A stretch of DNA of 64,000 nt, taken from Podospora bellae-mahoneyi. Its lineage: Eukaryota > Ascomycota > Sordariomycetes > Sordariales > Podosporaceae. The stretch lies in contig NC_085886.1 of the NCBI RefSeq assembly GCF_035222275.1, positions 1,860,001 to 1,924,000 on the forward strand, written 5' to 3'. Below are positions 1 to 8,789 of this stretch, piece after piece; the first letter of the stretch is position 1, and each line of letters starts with the position of its first letter. The notes below the pieces were generated by a model, which did not search any database, was not told where the DNA came from, and saw nothing but the letters and a program-made list of their open reading frames with translations. Position numbers and translations under genes: made by a program.

Positions 1-1425
1 AATGAGTTGAAATAGTGCACCGGAACGTGGCAGGGGATCTGGTATCTCGAGTTTAGAGCCGCCAAGCATAGTCGCCGGGTTGTTGCTACGATACAGGGCG
101 AGAAGGCTTGACTGGGGGAGAGGTTGTAGATTGGGAGTGGTTGGGGTTAGTCGGGGCTTTTATGAGAGGATGAAGAGTTATTGATGTTTACAGTAGCAGT
201 ATCTACATCAATGACAAGCATAGCACCTCTGGTGCCCACCTCTTGTCTGCAAAGTCGTTCATTGAAGAATATGGATGTACTGATACTAGATATGTGTCTT
301 TAGTTTTTCACCCTGACTTTGCCGCTAGCATCCTGTTTCACGGAAACACACTGTGTATATCACACACCCAGATGCCGGCTGTAAATATCACTTCATGTGT
401 GTTTTGTTCTTAGGTAGCCATTGGACTTGTCTCTTCCTCGTGGCCACGCCAAACAGTCATTTAAGGCGTAATAAGGTAGTCAATAGGGATCGATATTATT
501 GTGCAAGAAGTACCTTAGTCTCTTCGGGCCTATTGACTAGCACGTCGTCGGTATATCATATAATTATTGTTAACCTACCCCTTTCTAGAAGAAGAACAGG
601 CCTTAAAGGATAGTTAGTACGCCTCAAAAGATAGCTAAGAGGTCTATTAACTATCTTTTAGGGCCTGGTTCAGTATTTTGCAGGACCAGTTATCTTGTCC
701 ACAACGTGACTAGGCATCTTTTGAGGCCTACTCTTGGATTCTCAAGTTCCAGTTCAGGCATGGCTCGGTCTGTGTAGTAAGTCAGTTGTGGAGGCTATAC
801 ACAGGTATTCTCTTGACTTAGGTTGAACATCTTTCCCAGAGCATAATGAACTCTCAACAGGTCGGGATCTGGAAGCGGCACAGGGTTGCGAGCATCATTT
901 TGTCTAAAGGTGACGCTTCGAGGTTCCATGCTCAGCTGATAGTGGCCAATACCGCTCTCGAAGACATGCACGCGATAGGTGTGAGGCTGTTGTCCACTTT
1001 TTTAGCAACCAGAAGCTGGAGATCTTTTATAGCTGGACTTACCTCGCGTGTTGGTTCAAACCCAAACCGGAAGTCGTTGAACGGCAGGTATTTGGCTAGC
1101 ATGATGGCATCTTCCGCCTTGTTGATACTTGCTGTATTCGTGTATTAGGGATTGATGATGCCAAAATAACGCCAAAAAGCCCATCATGTTACAGCTATCC
1201 TGCGAGTCTATATTCGAATACATTAGCTAGGTGTCGTTTGACTTGGGGCTATCACACCCACCTCTTCAACGTTATTCTCGTCAAATTCCCCAAGTACGTG
1301 TGGCAATATGTGTGCCACAGTGTGCTCCTCCCAATACTGTCTCGTCTTCTCATGTGCGGACAGTTGGGTCATGAAGTACTGTTCCTGATAAGCCCCTCTC
1401 AGTACACAGTGGTACCCATCCCGCT
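1..1425. other. Gene-poor left flank
   Basis: No reading frame here has convincing protein character; the open frames are short and lack splice-linked partners. The notable content is the inverted-repeat cluster at about 470-730, listed separately. The first 300 bases could be the untranslated end of a gene lying outside the window, but nothing seen proves this. Confidence 0.5.
471..730. repeat. Cluster of inverted repeats, possible foldback or MITE relic
   Basis: Three nested arm pairs are visible. Arms at 477-487 and 529-539 are an exact 11-bp inverted repeat. Arms at 599-617 and 647-665 match at 16 of 19 positions, with the three differences all transitions. Arms at 621-632 and 716-727 share the exact 12-mer GCCTCAAAAGAT and its complement. 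The word AAAAGATAG recurs several times in both orientations. Transition-only differences would fit repeat-induced point mutation, but that is inference. Confidence 0.5.
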
Positions 1426-2136
1426 TTAAACAAGACGTTTCAAGATCTTCCTGCTTCTTTCTTGAGGCGGAATCTCTCTCGGCCCTGTAGTTACCGATGC
1501 CATGGTCAACTTTGGATTGGTCGGCAGGTTGAATTTGAGCATAATTGTCAATAACCTTTCAAATAAGCCCATAAACCTCAAGATCCTAGACATACCTGGC
1601 TTGAGAATCGTGCCCGCAAGAAAATTTCTTAGCTGTTGCAGCTTTTCGGGAGTCACGGAGAACTTGATGATCTTCTTCATGAGATTCTTACCTCCCTCGA
1701 GAGGTAAATGGTGGACAAAGGTCTCCAAGAAGTATCTTGTATCATACATCTGCGTGGTTGGTACATATTCCTTCAGAGAGTCTAGGCATTCAGTCTTCAT
1801 TGCAAGAATCATCTCGTCATTTTCAATCTGCTGGACCAATGTCGATTGAGGCTTGCACGCGGTCAGCTCGGGCTCGCACAAGGGGGCCAACAGGGACTTC
1901 CAGTAGGGAGAAAGCCAACTCATTTCGGCAAAAATGGCCTCCGTCGAGAAGTCGGGATGTTGCGGAATGGGCTCGGGCACAGTGGTTGCCTGCGAATATA
2001 CTGGATGTTCCGGAGTGGAGGCTGTTTCGGATTCGAGCTCGCCTTGCTCTTTCTCCGGTTGCTGACATATAACCGCCGTTGACTGGAACACAATTGTGTC
2101 TGTGTATACGAAGGAGTGTTGCGAGATGGGCGCCAT
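1426..2136 (-). CDS. Hypothetical protein, 236 aa
   Basis: A single uninterrupted frame from an ATG at 2136 to a stop at 1426. I do not recognise the family. The N-terminal 60 residues are acidic and rich in Thr, Pro and Gln. The middle holds an amphipathic stretch (about residues 85-180) predicted by eye to be helical, and the C-terminus is basic (ends RSRKILKRLV). There is no signal peptide or membrane segment. It is divergent from DML1, with about 430 bp between the starts. A frame opening farther upstream (to 2417) overlaps it but in another register. It may be a lineage-specific gene or chance ORF. Confidence 0.4.
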   Translation of the reverse strand: MAPISQHSFVYTDTIVFQSTAVICQQPEKEQGELESETASTPEHPVYSQATTVPEPIPQHPDFSTEAIFAEMSWLSPYWKSLLAPLCEPELTACKPQSTLVQQIENDEMILAMKTECLDSLKEYVPTTQMYDTRYFLETFVHHLPLEGGKNLMKKIIKFSVTPEKLQQLRNFLAGTILKPGMSRILRFMGLFERLLTIMLKFNLPTNPKLTMASVTTGPREIPPQERSRKILKRLV

Positions 2137-2566
2137 CTTGCTGTGTATTCCTTTTCAGATAGGTAGGATGTTACTGGAACGTTAATCGGGGAGAAGTTTC
2201 TCTGAACAGAGTAGCAATAATAAATCAAACTTGGAATTTTAAAGTTTGGTGCCACCGGTTCTCCTTTGGACCCGCTGTAGGCATCAGAGGTGCTTTCCCA
2301 CAAATTACTCTTTATACTTTCCCTCTGGCTTCTGTCTGTCTTGGAGTTTCCATCAAGTTGAAAAGGGGAAGGGTTAGGGTTATGCTTTCTCACTCTCAAT
2401 AACTCAAACTTCGTCATTCCCGCTCACCAACCCCATGCCACTCACTGAAGCCCAAAACTCCACTTCACTTTGCATCAACAACAAAGTCGACATTTCCTGA
2501 CTTTCTTGTCCCTAATTACTGGGCCATAAGAGAAACTTGGGCGCTAGATAGAGACATACCTCAAAA

Positions 2567-4295
2567 ATGCACGAGATCATCACCCTGCAACTGGGGCAGC
2601 AGAGCAACTATCTTGCCACTCACTTCTGGAATACCCAAGTACACTTCATCCCTGCGCCTGTCAACAACATCATGAGAAGCTTACAAACTATACAGGAATC
2701 ATACTTCACCTACTCAGAGAACGACGAGCCCCTCATCGACCACGATGTGCACTTCCGCCCCGGGCTCTCCCCAGATGGCAAAACGGAGACTTTTATGCCG
2801 CGGACGGTGATCTATGATTTGAAGGGTGCGTTTGGTTCGATGAAGAAGATCAATGCGCTTTATGAAATCGAGGGCGAGGAGCCTGATCCCACCCAGTTGG
2901 ACTTGAACCCGACGGCGTCTGGAGTATGGTGAGTTCCCTCACTAACATATCTCACTCCACGACAAACAGATTCTGATCGTCCAGTAGGCCCGGAAAGACA
3001 GTCCTCCAAAAGGCCGACCCAATTCAGCCTTCACCCTACACAGAAGCTCTGAACTCTGGCCTCCCACCTCCCAGACCTACCCCCGACACAGTGAGATACT
3101 TTTCTGATTTCTCGCGGTTGTACTACCACCCACGGTCAGTCGTGCAGCTGAATGAGTTTGAGGTAGCGTCGACGATCCAGCCTTTCGAGCAGTTCAGCAC
3201 TGGAGAGGAGTTGTTTAGGGAGCTTGACAAAGAGCACGATCTCCTGGACCGCGATCTGAGGTATTTCGCCGAAGAGGCAGATTTTATGCAGGGATTTCAA
3301 GTGTTTATGGGGGTAGACGATGCTTGGGGAGGTTTTGGATCCAGATACCTGGAGAGGATCAGGGATGAGTACGGCGCAAAGATAGCTATCTGGACTTGGG
3401 GGCTAGAATCACCCAAAACCATGTCACGGGTACGTTTCTATCTTCCTCATCTTTCTTACTCATATACTAACCTCGACAGGATAAACGTCTCCTCCGCCTA
3501 GCCAATGTATCCCGCTCCTTCACCGAGCTCTACACCCACTCCTCCATCCTCGTCCCCCTCTCCCTCCCCTCCCGCTTACCCCCCTTCCTCACCAACTTCG
3601 ACCCCACCTCCCCCTGGCACACAACAGCTTTGTTCTCCTCGGCAGTAGAATCCGCCCTCCTCCCCTCCCGTCTCCGAGGCCAAAAGAAGGAAACCCTCAA
3701 CACCATCATCGAAATTCTGGATCTAACCGGCAAGCAAAAGGTTGCCGGGCTACAATTCTCAATCAACTCCTCCCCCATCAGTGACTTTTCCGAGGGGATC
3801 CAACTCGACATTAGACTTTCCTCCTCAGCAGCAGACCAAATAGACGTCTACTCCATTCGAAACCAAAACCAAAGAACACCAAGAGTCTTCAGCCAGCTGC
3901 TCACCTCCCGCGGGTTCTCCCCCTCGGAAACATCTGGCAAAGAAGGCGAGGAACTCGATGAAAAAGGCCGACGTATCCGCAAGAGCTCTTACGAGCCGAT
4001 AACCAAGACTTATGCCACTGAGCTGGCGTTCCCGATTTTGGATTCGTTTCCCGAGATTTTCACTGTTGAAAAGGATGAAGAGGAGGAGAAGGAGGGAGCG
4101 GAGGTCAAGGTCAAGATCACAACCAGCTTGTCGACCGACTCGAGCGTCTGTACTAGGTTGAGAAAGCTGAAAGACACGGTGATCAAGAGCATAGGGCTGG
4201 AGGACAGGGAGATGCTGGGGAATGATTTGGCGGAAATGGCGGAGGAGTACCATGAGGGCTGGAGTGGTGGGAGTGATAGCGGGGAGGATGATTGA
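2567..4295 (+). CDS. DML1: DML1/Misato tubulin-like protein
   Basis: Three exons: 2567-2928, 2988-3429 and 3480-4295 (539 aa). Introns of 59 and 50 bp have GTGAGT and GTACGT donors; the first has a CTAAC branch site. The acceptor of intron 1 could also lie three bases upstream (2985). The N-terminus [20 protein letters not shown] is the hallmark Misato segment, related to the tubulin/FtsZ N-terminus, and a tubulin-like domain follows. The C-terminus is acidic (GGSDSGEDD). In yeast Dml1 acts in mitochondrial DNA inheritance and in animals Misato affects mitochondrial distribution and morphology; the same role here is inferred by homology. Length fits fungal orthologues. Confidence 0.93.
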
Positions 4296-4319
4296 TCTCT
4301 CGATGTAAACAAACACCAA

Positions 4320-5214
4320 AGAAGAAAAACAATTTGAAAAGTCGTGGTGGTTGATTCTTTTCGTGTCAGGATAGCTTCTAACAAAAAAAAAAGGTTGTAA
4401 GAAAGGACAACAACCAAAAAGTCGAGAAAAAAAGCAAAAAGCTTACCGGCCAACCTTTGAAGGTGGCCGGCTATGAAAACCCTCTGGGAAGGTTTTACTT
4501 CGGAATCAAACTCGGGGGTTATAGGTCCCGCGGCTGGGGGGCAGGCGGGAACAGCAGCTTTTACACCTTGACCATTTGACCTGACCACAAAGTGGCGCCC
4601 CGGTCAAGATGTTCGAGCTGCTGTTGGAAGGAGTAAAAGGGACCTAGTATATATACCGTGGTTGGGTCTTTCCTTCTCAACATTTGGCCCCTTCCTTTTG
4701 GACGTTGGCTCCTTCCTTCTGACGGTGGCTCCTTCCTTCTCAACATGAGCTCCCAGAGTCGTCGAGTTAATGAATAACCCGAGTTACCAACGGTCTACTG
4801 ACTCTCCGTAAACACTAAGGGAACAGAGCAGGGCGAGCTCCCTCGAAGGGGGGTGTGTGTACTTTCGTGAATGGTGTATCTTCATGCTATCAGGGCAGAA
4901 AAGATCAATGGTGTTATCGACAAGAGTATTGCGAGGATTAACCACACAGAGTGAAACAATCAAGAGCATGTATGTCGCAAACCGGTAACCGTGTTATGCT
5001 ATTCTCAATGCTACACAGAAAAGAGCCATGATTACCTCTACCCAAACCAAAAAGAAAACAAAAACGCTACGCCTGGCTATATCTACTGTAATACTCCTAC
5101 AACGACAACAACACACCAATGCAAGCCGCTCATCAACCCAGACGCCTCTCATGTCCCATATTTCATATCCCATATCAGCCATGTACCAACCTGACTTCTC
5201 AAATCATCAACCCA
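4320..5214. other. Intergenic region between convergent DML1 and alkaline phosphatase genes
   Basis: Contains presumed 3' untranslated regions of both flanking genes, an A-rich run near 4384-4393 and a short degenerate tandem repeat at about 4661-4746. A TATATATA-like palindrome lies near 4650. No coding sequence is supported. Confidence 0.5.
4661..4746. repeat. Degenerate tandem repeat, about four copies
   Basis: Four imperfect units of roughly 20-26 bp each contain the core CTTCCTT, preceded by GGCC/GGCT/GGGT and followed by T-rich or ACGGT spacer. The first and last copies both end in TCTCAACAT. Function unknown. Confidence 0.5.
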
Positions 5215-7118
5215 TCAAGCTGTAGTATAACCCAACAGCCCATCCACCTCCACAAACCACTCCTCAGGGTGCCCATCCCTCCCGGTCATCTCCGCCTCCT
5301 TCACATCAACCACCATCTTCTCCCTCAGCTCCCTAGTAATCTCATCCACATCCACATCCAAATACCTCCTCAAAAACCCTCCGACCTCAATATTCTCCAC
5401 ATTTCCCCTGATATCCTCCGTCCCCGGCCCCCCGCTGCTATAAATATTCACATCCACGGCCGAATGCCCGTGGGTAGACCATCCAATCCTCGCCCGGATG
5501 CTCACCATTTTCGAAAAGATATTCATCGCCAGTAAAGGATTCGACGCCAGAGCATTGATCTCAATTTCCAACGCATCCTTGATCCCCAATCTCTTCTCCA
5601 CCAAATCCTCCCTGATCCAGTCCTGAAGCTGCTGCTGCTCCTCGACCGGGTTCGCGATCATGTGTTGCTGCAACAGTAGCGTGAGATACTCGGCCGAGGC
5701 ATTCGCCTGCAGCAGAACCTCGGGATGCCAGTTGTATACAGGCAGCTCATTCGGCGCCTGCCAGGCAGTCGACAACCCACCCGTCTCGTGATCGCTCGTC
5801 GCAACCAAAACACCCTCCGTATCCGACTCCTCGATAAACTCCAACACGGCATTAAAAGTCTTGTCATACTCCAACACCTCCCTCACCTGCGCCGCCGGAT
5901 CATTGATATGTCCCGCGTGATCAATCCTGCTCCCCTCAATCATCAAGAAAAAGCCCTTCTCACTATCCTTGGTCGCCTCCTCCAACGCCTTCAAAGCCGT
6001 GACCGCCATCTCGCTTAAGCTAGGGTAGACATCATTCATATGCCTGCGGTCAATCTCAAACGGCACATCCCTCTCGGCAAACAACCCCAACAACGGCAAG
6101 CTCACATTCTTCCCCAACTTGAGCGAGTCAAACCCAGCCCTGTCATCCACATATCCCCACCCATGCTTCTTCTGCCCAATCTCCACAACATCAACATCAT
6201 CCTGTCTGCAACTCCCCGCGGTAGAGTTCTTCAAGAAATGACATCTCCCACCCCCCAAAATCAAATCCACTGACCGTCCCAACACCCCCTCCCCAATCTC
6301 CTGCATCGCAATCTCATCCATCTGCCATCGATAGCCAACATGACTAGCAAAACACGCCGGCGTCGCATCCGTCACATCCGTCGTGACAACCAAACCAGTC
6401 TTGTACCCCGCCCGTTTGGCAGCCTCGAGAACCGTACCGCAGGGCTTAAACCCGGGTTCCATCCCGATAGCGCCGTTGTAACTCTTCCTCGCACAGCTAA
6501 ACGCCGTAGCCCCAGCCGCAGAGTCCGTCACCCATGAATTTGACGATCTTGTTCTCGACGTGCCCCAAAAGTGCTGATCCAAGACGAGGGTGTCATCCAT
6601 GGGGAGGTTATTGACGTGCTGTCTGAATGTTCGAGTGAGAGACAGGGAGGCAGGGCCCATGCCGTCGGATACCATAAAGATGAGGTTGCGCTTGCGGTCT
6701 TTCTTCGGGGGGAGGGAGGAGATGGCTGGGTAGGGGGTTCCCGTGCCTGGATCGCCGGGGATGATGGGGATGGGGTCGGTGGGGGTGGGTGGGTTGGTGG
6801 TGCTGTTGCGGTGTTGGAGGACTACTGCCAAGACGATTACTCCGGCTGTTGCGAGGAGGGCCCAGGAGAAGAGGAGGAGCTCGCGGACGGTGCGGGTGCG
6901 GGCGGTGGGCGTTGGTGCGAGTGGGGTGCCGTGGATGGCGGCATCTTCTTGTTCGGCGCGGCGGAGGGAGTCGCTTGAGTTGCGCGAGGGTACTCCATCT
7001 GCTAGTAGCGGCGTGCGCTCCCCGGACGCCGGTTTGGACGTCGGGGACTGGGAGAGGTGTTAGTCAGATGATGTTATGATGAGAATGGCATGGGATGTTG
7101 GGGTAGTGAACTCACCAT
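5215..7118 (-). CDS. PHO8: Vacuolar-type alkaline phosphatase
   Basis: Coding exons 7118-7116 (the ATG alone) and 7047-5215, giving 611 aa. The 68-bp intron has a GTGAGT donor directly after ATG and a CTAAC branch site before CAG. The rejoined frame supplies a basic cytosolic tail and one membrane anchor (about residues 57-78), the type II topology of Pho8-like enzymes. The catalytic domain shows the metal-binding SDGMGP motif (about 128-133), the nucleophile motif TDSAAGATAF with Ser at about 177, a SDHETGG metal site and a C-terminal HGHSAVDV metal His. The enzyme hydrolyses phosphomonoesters; vacuolar location is inferred from yeast Pho8. Confidence 0.93.
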
Positions 7119-7422
7119 CGTCGCTCTCTCCTATTCGGGTGTTGGTAAACTGTCAAACGCAAATATTGACTCAAGTCTGTCTATCGTCTGAAAGTTGTCA
7201 ATACTGTTTTTCTGTCAAAATCCAAAATTGAGTTTGACGGCGCGGGTAGATAAACTACTGGGGAGTTGGAAAACCGTTGACCGTGACTCGAGGACGTTTG
7301 GGGGAGGTTGGGGGAACCTGGGGAGCCTGGAACATCGGCTAGCCTGCAGTGCCTAGACCTGCAGGGGCTGAGCATGACAGGTATTACTCCCAACTACCAA
7401 GTCTCAACGTCGAGCCCGATTG

Positions 7423-7962
7423 CGGACAAATAGCATTTTCTCCTAAAAGACCAGAACGCTAGCTATATCTAGCATTTAGCTCCATTTTTATTTATTGAAC
7501 TAAGGCTTAAGTTTTCCAATATTAAAAGTCCTACAAAATATAAGTAAATAGGGTTTTACTATATATATCATCTTTTTATACACTCTAATAGTAATTTTTA
7601 AAATAATTAAAATCGTTAAAATTATTAGGGCTATTTAAAACTATTAAAGCTATTAAAAGCATTTAAAGTCATTTAAAACTATTAAGCTATTTAAAGCTGT
7701 TGAAATCTTTAAAACTTCTAAAGCTGTTAAACTTTTTAACTATAACGGTAAAGTTAGCGACATTTTTGGCTTATATAAGTAATGATAGTAGTAGTGAAAT
7801 ATGTAAAAATTAGTATTTAAATTTATCAAAGGAGACCTTATATAAAAAAAACCTTTATTTTTCTAGTGTTTTTTGTCTTTTATAATATTAAGAAACTCTT
7901 GTAAATCAAAATGCTAGATATAACTAGCGTTCCGGTCTTCAGGAAAAATCGCTACTTATCCC
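7423..7962. mobile_element. MITE-like element with about 55-bp terminal inverted repeats
   Basis: The left arm (7423-7478) and right arm (7908-7962) are imperfect inverted copies. Their best-matching core reads GACCAGAACGCTAGCTATAT on the left and GACCGGAACGCTAGTTATAT on the reverse-complemented right, followed on both sides by CTAGCATTT. Outer parts align with small gaps (GGACAAATAGC against GGATAAGTAGC). The interior is very AT-rich and has no ORF, unlike the GC-rich surroundings. Most differences between arms are transitions, as expected after repeat-induced point mutation. I could not define a clean target-site duplication. It is best described as a non-autonomous DNA transposon remnant. 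Confidence 0.75.
7600..7740. repeat. Degenerate AT-rich minisatellite inside the MITE-like element
   Basis: About ten loosely conserved units of 11-15 bp with the core CTATTAAAG or CATTTAAAG lie head to tail between the terminal arms. The units vary by transitions and small length changes. Confidence 0.6.
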
Positions 7963-8121
7963 TAGCTGAGCTCCTCGACGTCATCCCCCCACCCCCACAT
8001 GCAAGCCTCGCCAATTAACAAACACAACCCATGTAATGACAGCACCTTGTGACCACCCAACACATCAAACATCAACACCGCTCTTTCAAACTCAAGTTCA
8101 CCCACCTCAAACACAGAAATC

Positions 8122-8559
8122 ATGTCCCCAAGCAAAACCTCCCTCCTTTCCGCCACAACCTCCTTCTGCCACTCCCTCTCCGCTCAGTCACCCCCCTCCA
8201 CCATCCTCTCCCACTTCTCCTCCTCCCCCGACACTCTAATCTACGAACATGGCCTCCCCCAGTTAGCTCCCTTTCTCGGCCGAGAATTCAAAGGTCCCTC
8301 CGGCCTCAAAGAGTATTTCCATCTCCTCTCCAAGCATCTCGCCTACAAAGACATGCACTTCAGCAATTACTTTGCCGACCCCGAAGCCCTCAAGGTATCA
8401 GTCCGAGGCGAAGCAACATTCACCTGGCTCTCGACCAACCAGTCCTGGGACGAGGTCTTTACATATGTCTTGGAGTTTGACAATGACAATAAACTGACCA
8501 AGTATGAAATCTGGGCTGATTCAGGGGCTGCCTACCTGGCCAGTCAGGGGCTGTTATAG
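8122..8559 (+). CDS. SnoaL/NTF2-like domain protein, 145 aa
   Basis: Single-exon frame from ATG at 8122 to TAG at 8559. The arrangement of an N-terminal helix, a stretch around FLGREFKGPSGLKEYFHLLS, then alternating strands ending in the ATFTWLSTNQSWDEVFTYVL and KLTKYEIWADSGAAYLA segments is typical of small cone-shaped SnoaL/NTF2-like folds. The closing KYEIWADSGAAYLA is characteristic of a fungal group of such proteins. No signal peptide. Members include ester-ring cyclases, dehydratases and non-enzymatic binders; no substrate can be assigned. It lies just beyond the MITE-like element and is followed by a long A tract at 8630-8661. Confidence 0.75.
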   Translation: MSPSKTSLLSATTSFCHSLSAQSPPSTILSHFSSSPDTLIYEHGLPQLAPFLGREFKGPSGLKEYFHLLSKHLAYKDMHFSNYFADPEALKVSVRGEATFTWLSTNQSWDEVFTYVLEFDNDNKLTKYEIWADSGAAYLASQGLL

Positions 8560-8629
8560 ACAGATAGAATTACAATCAATTGAAACCCCCAGTCTCGAAT
8601 CCTACAAGGAACCATTTCGCTACAAAACC

Positions 8630-8661
8630 AAAAAAAACAAAAAAAAAAAAAAAAAAAAAAA
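8630..8661 (+). repeat. Poly(A) tract with one interruption
   Basis: A 32-bp run of A broken by one C lies about 70 bp after the stop codon of the intronless SnoaL-like gene, on the sense strand. Confidence 0.8.
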
Positions 8662-8789
8662 GTAAAAGCAGGAGACGCTGGGTATACACACCATCACCAT
8701 CTCACTCCTAACCATCTCACCCCTAACCACTTAACCAAAGTCCACCACGTCCTCGTCCTCCACTCCTTCACCCGACCGAGATATTTATC

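Larger units (their letters stand above)
7119..8121. other. Intergenic region dominated by an AT-rich insertion
   Basis: The first 300 bp are the presumed promoter of the alkaline phosphatase gene. The centre is the MITE-like element at 7423-7962. The remaining 160 bp lead into the SnoaL-like gene and are rich in C and A. Confidence 0.6.

Noticed and set aside
846-1148. Open frame of 100 codons on the plus strand
   Set aside because: Composition is not protein-like, no start context or splice partner is seen, and it lies in repeat-associated sequence.
6571-7079. Gly- and Arg-rich plus-strand frames
   Set aside because: They are antisense to the alkaline phosphatase N-terminus and reflect its GC-rich codons.
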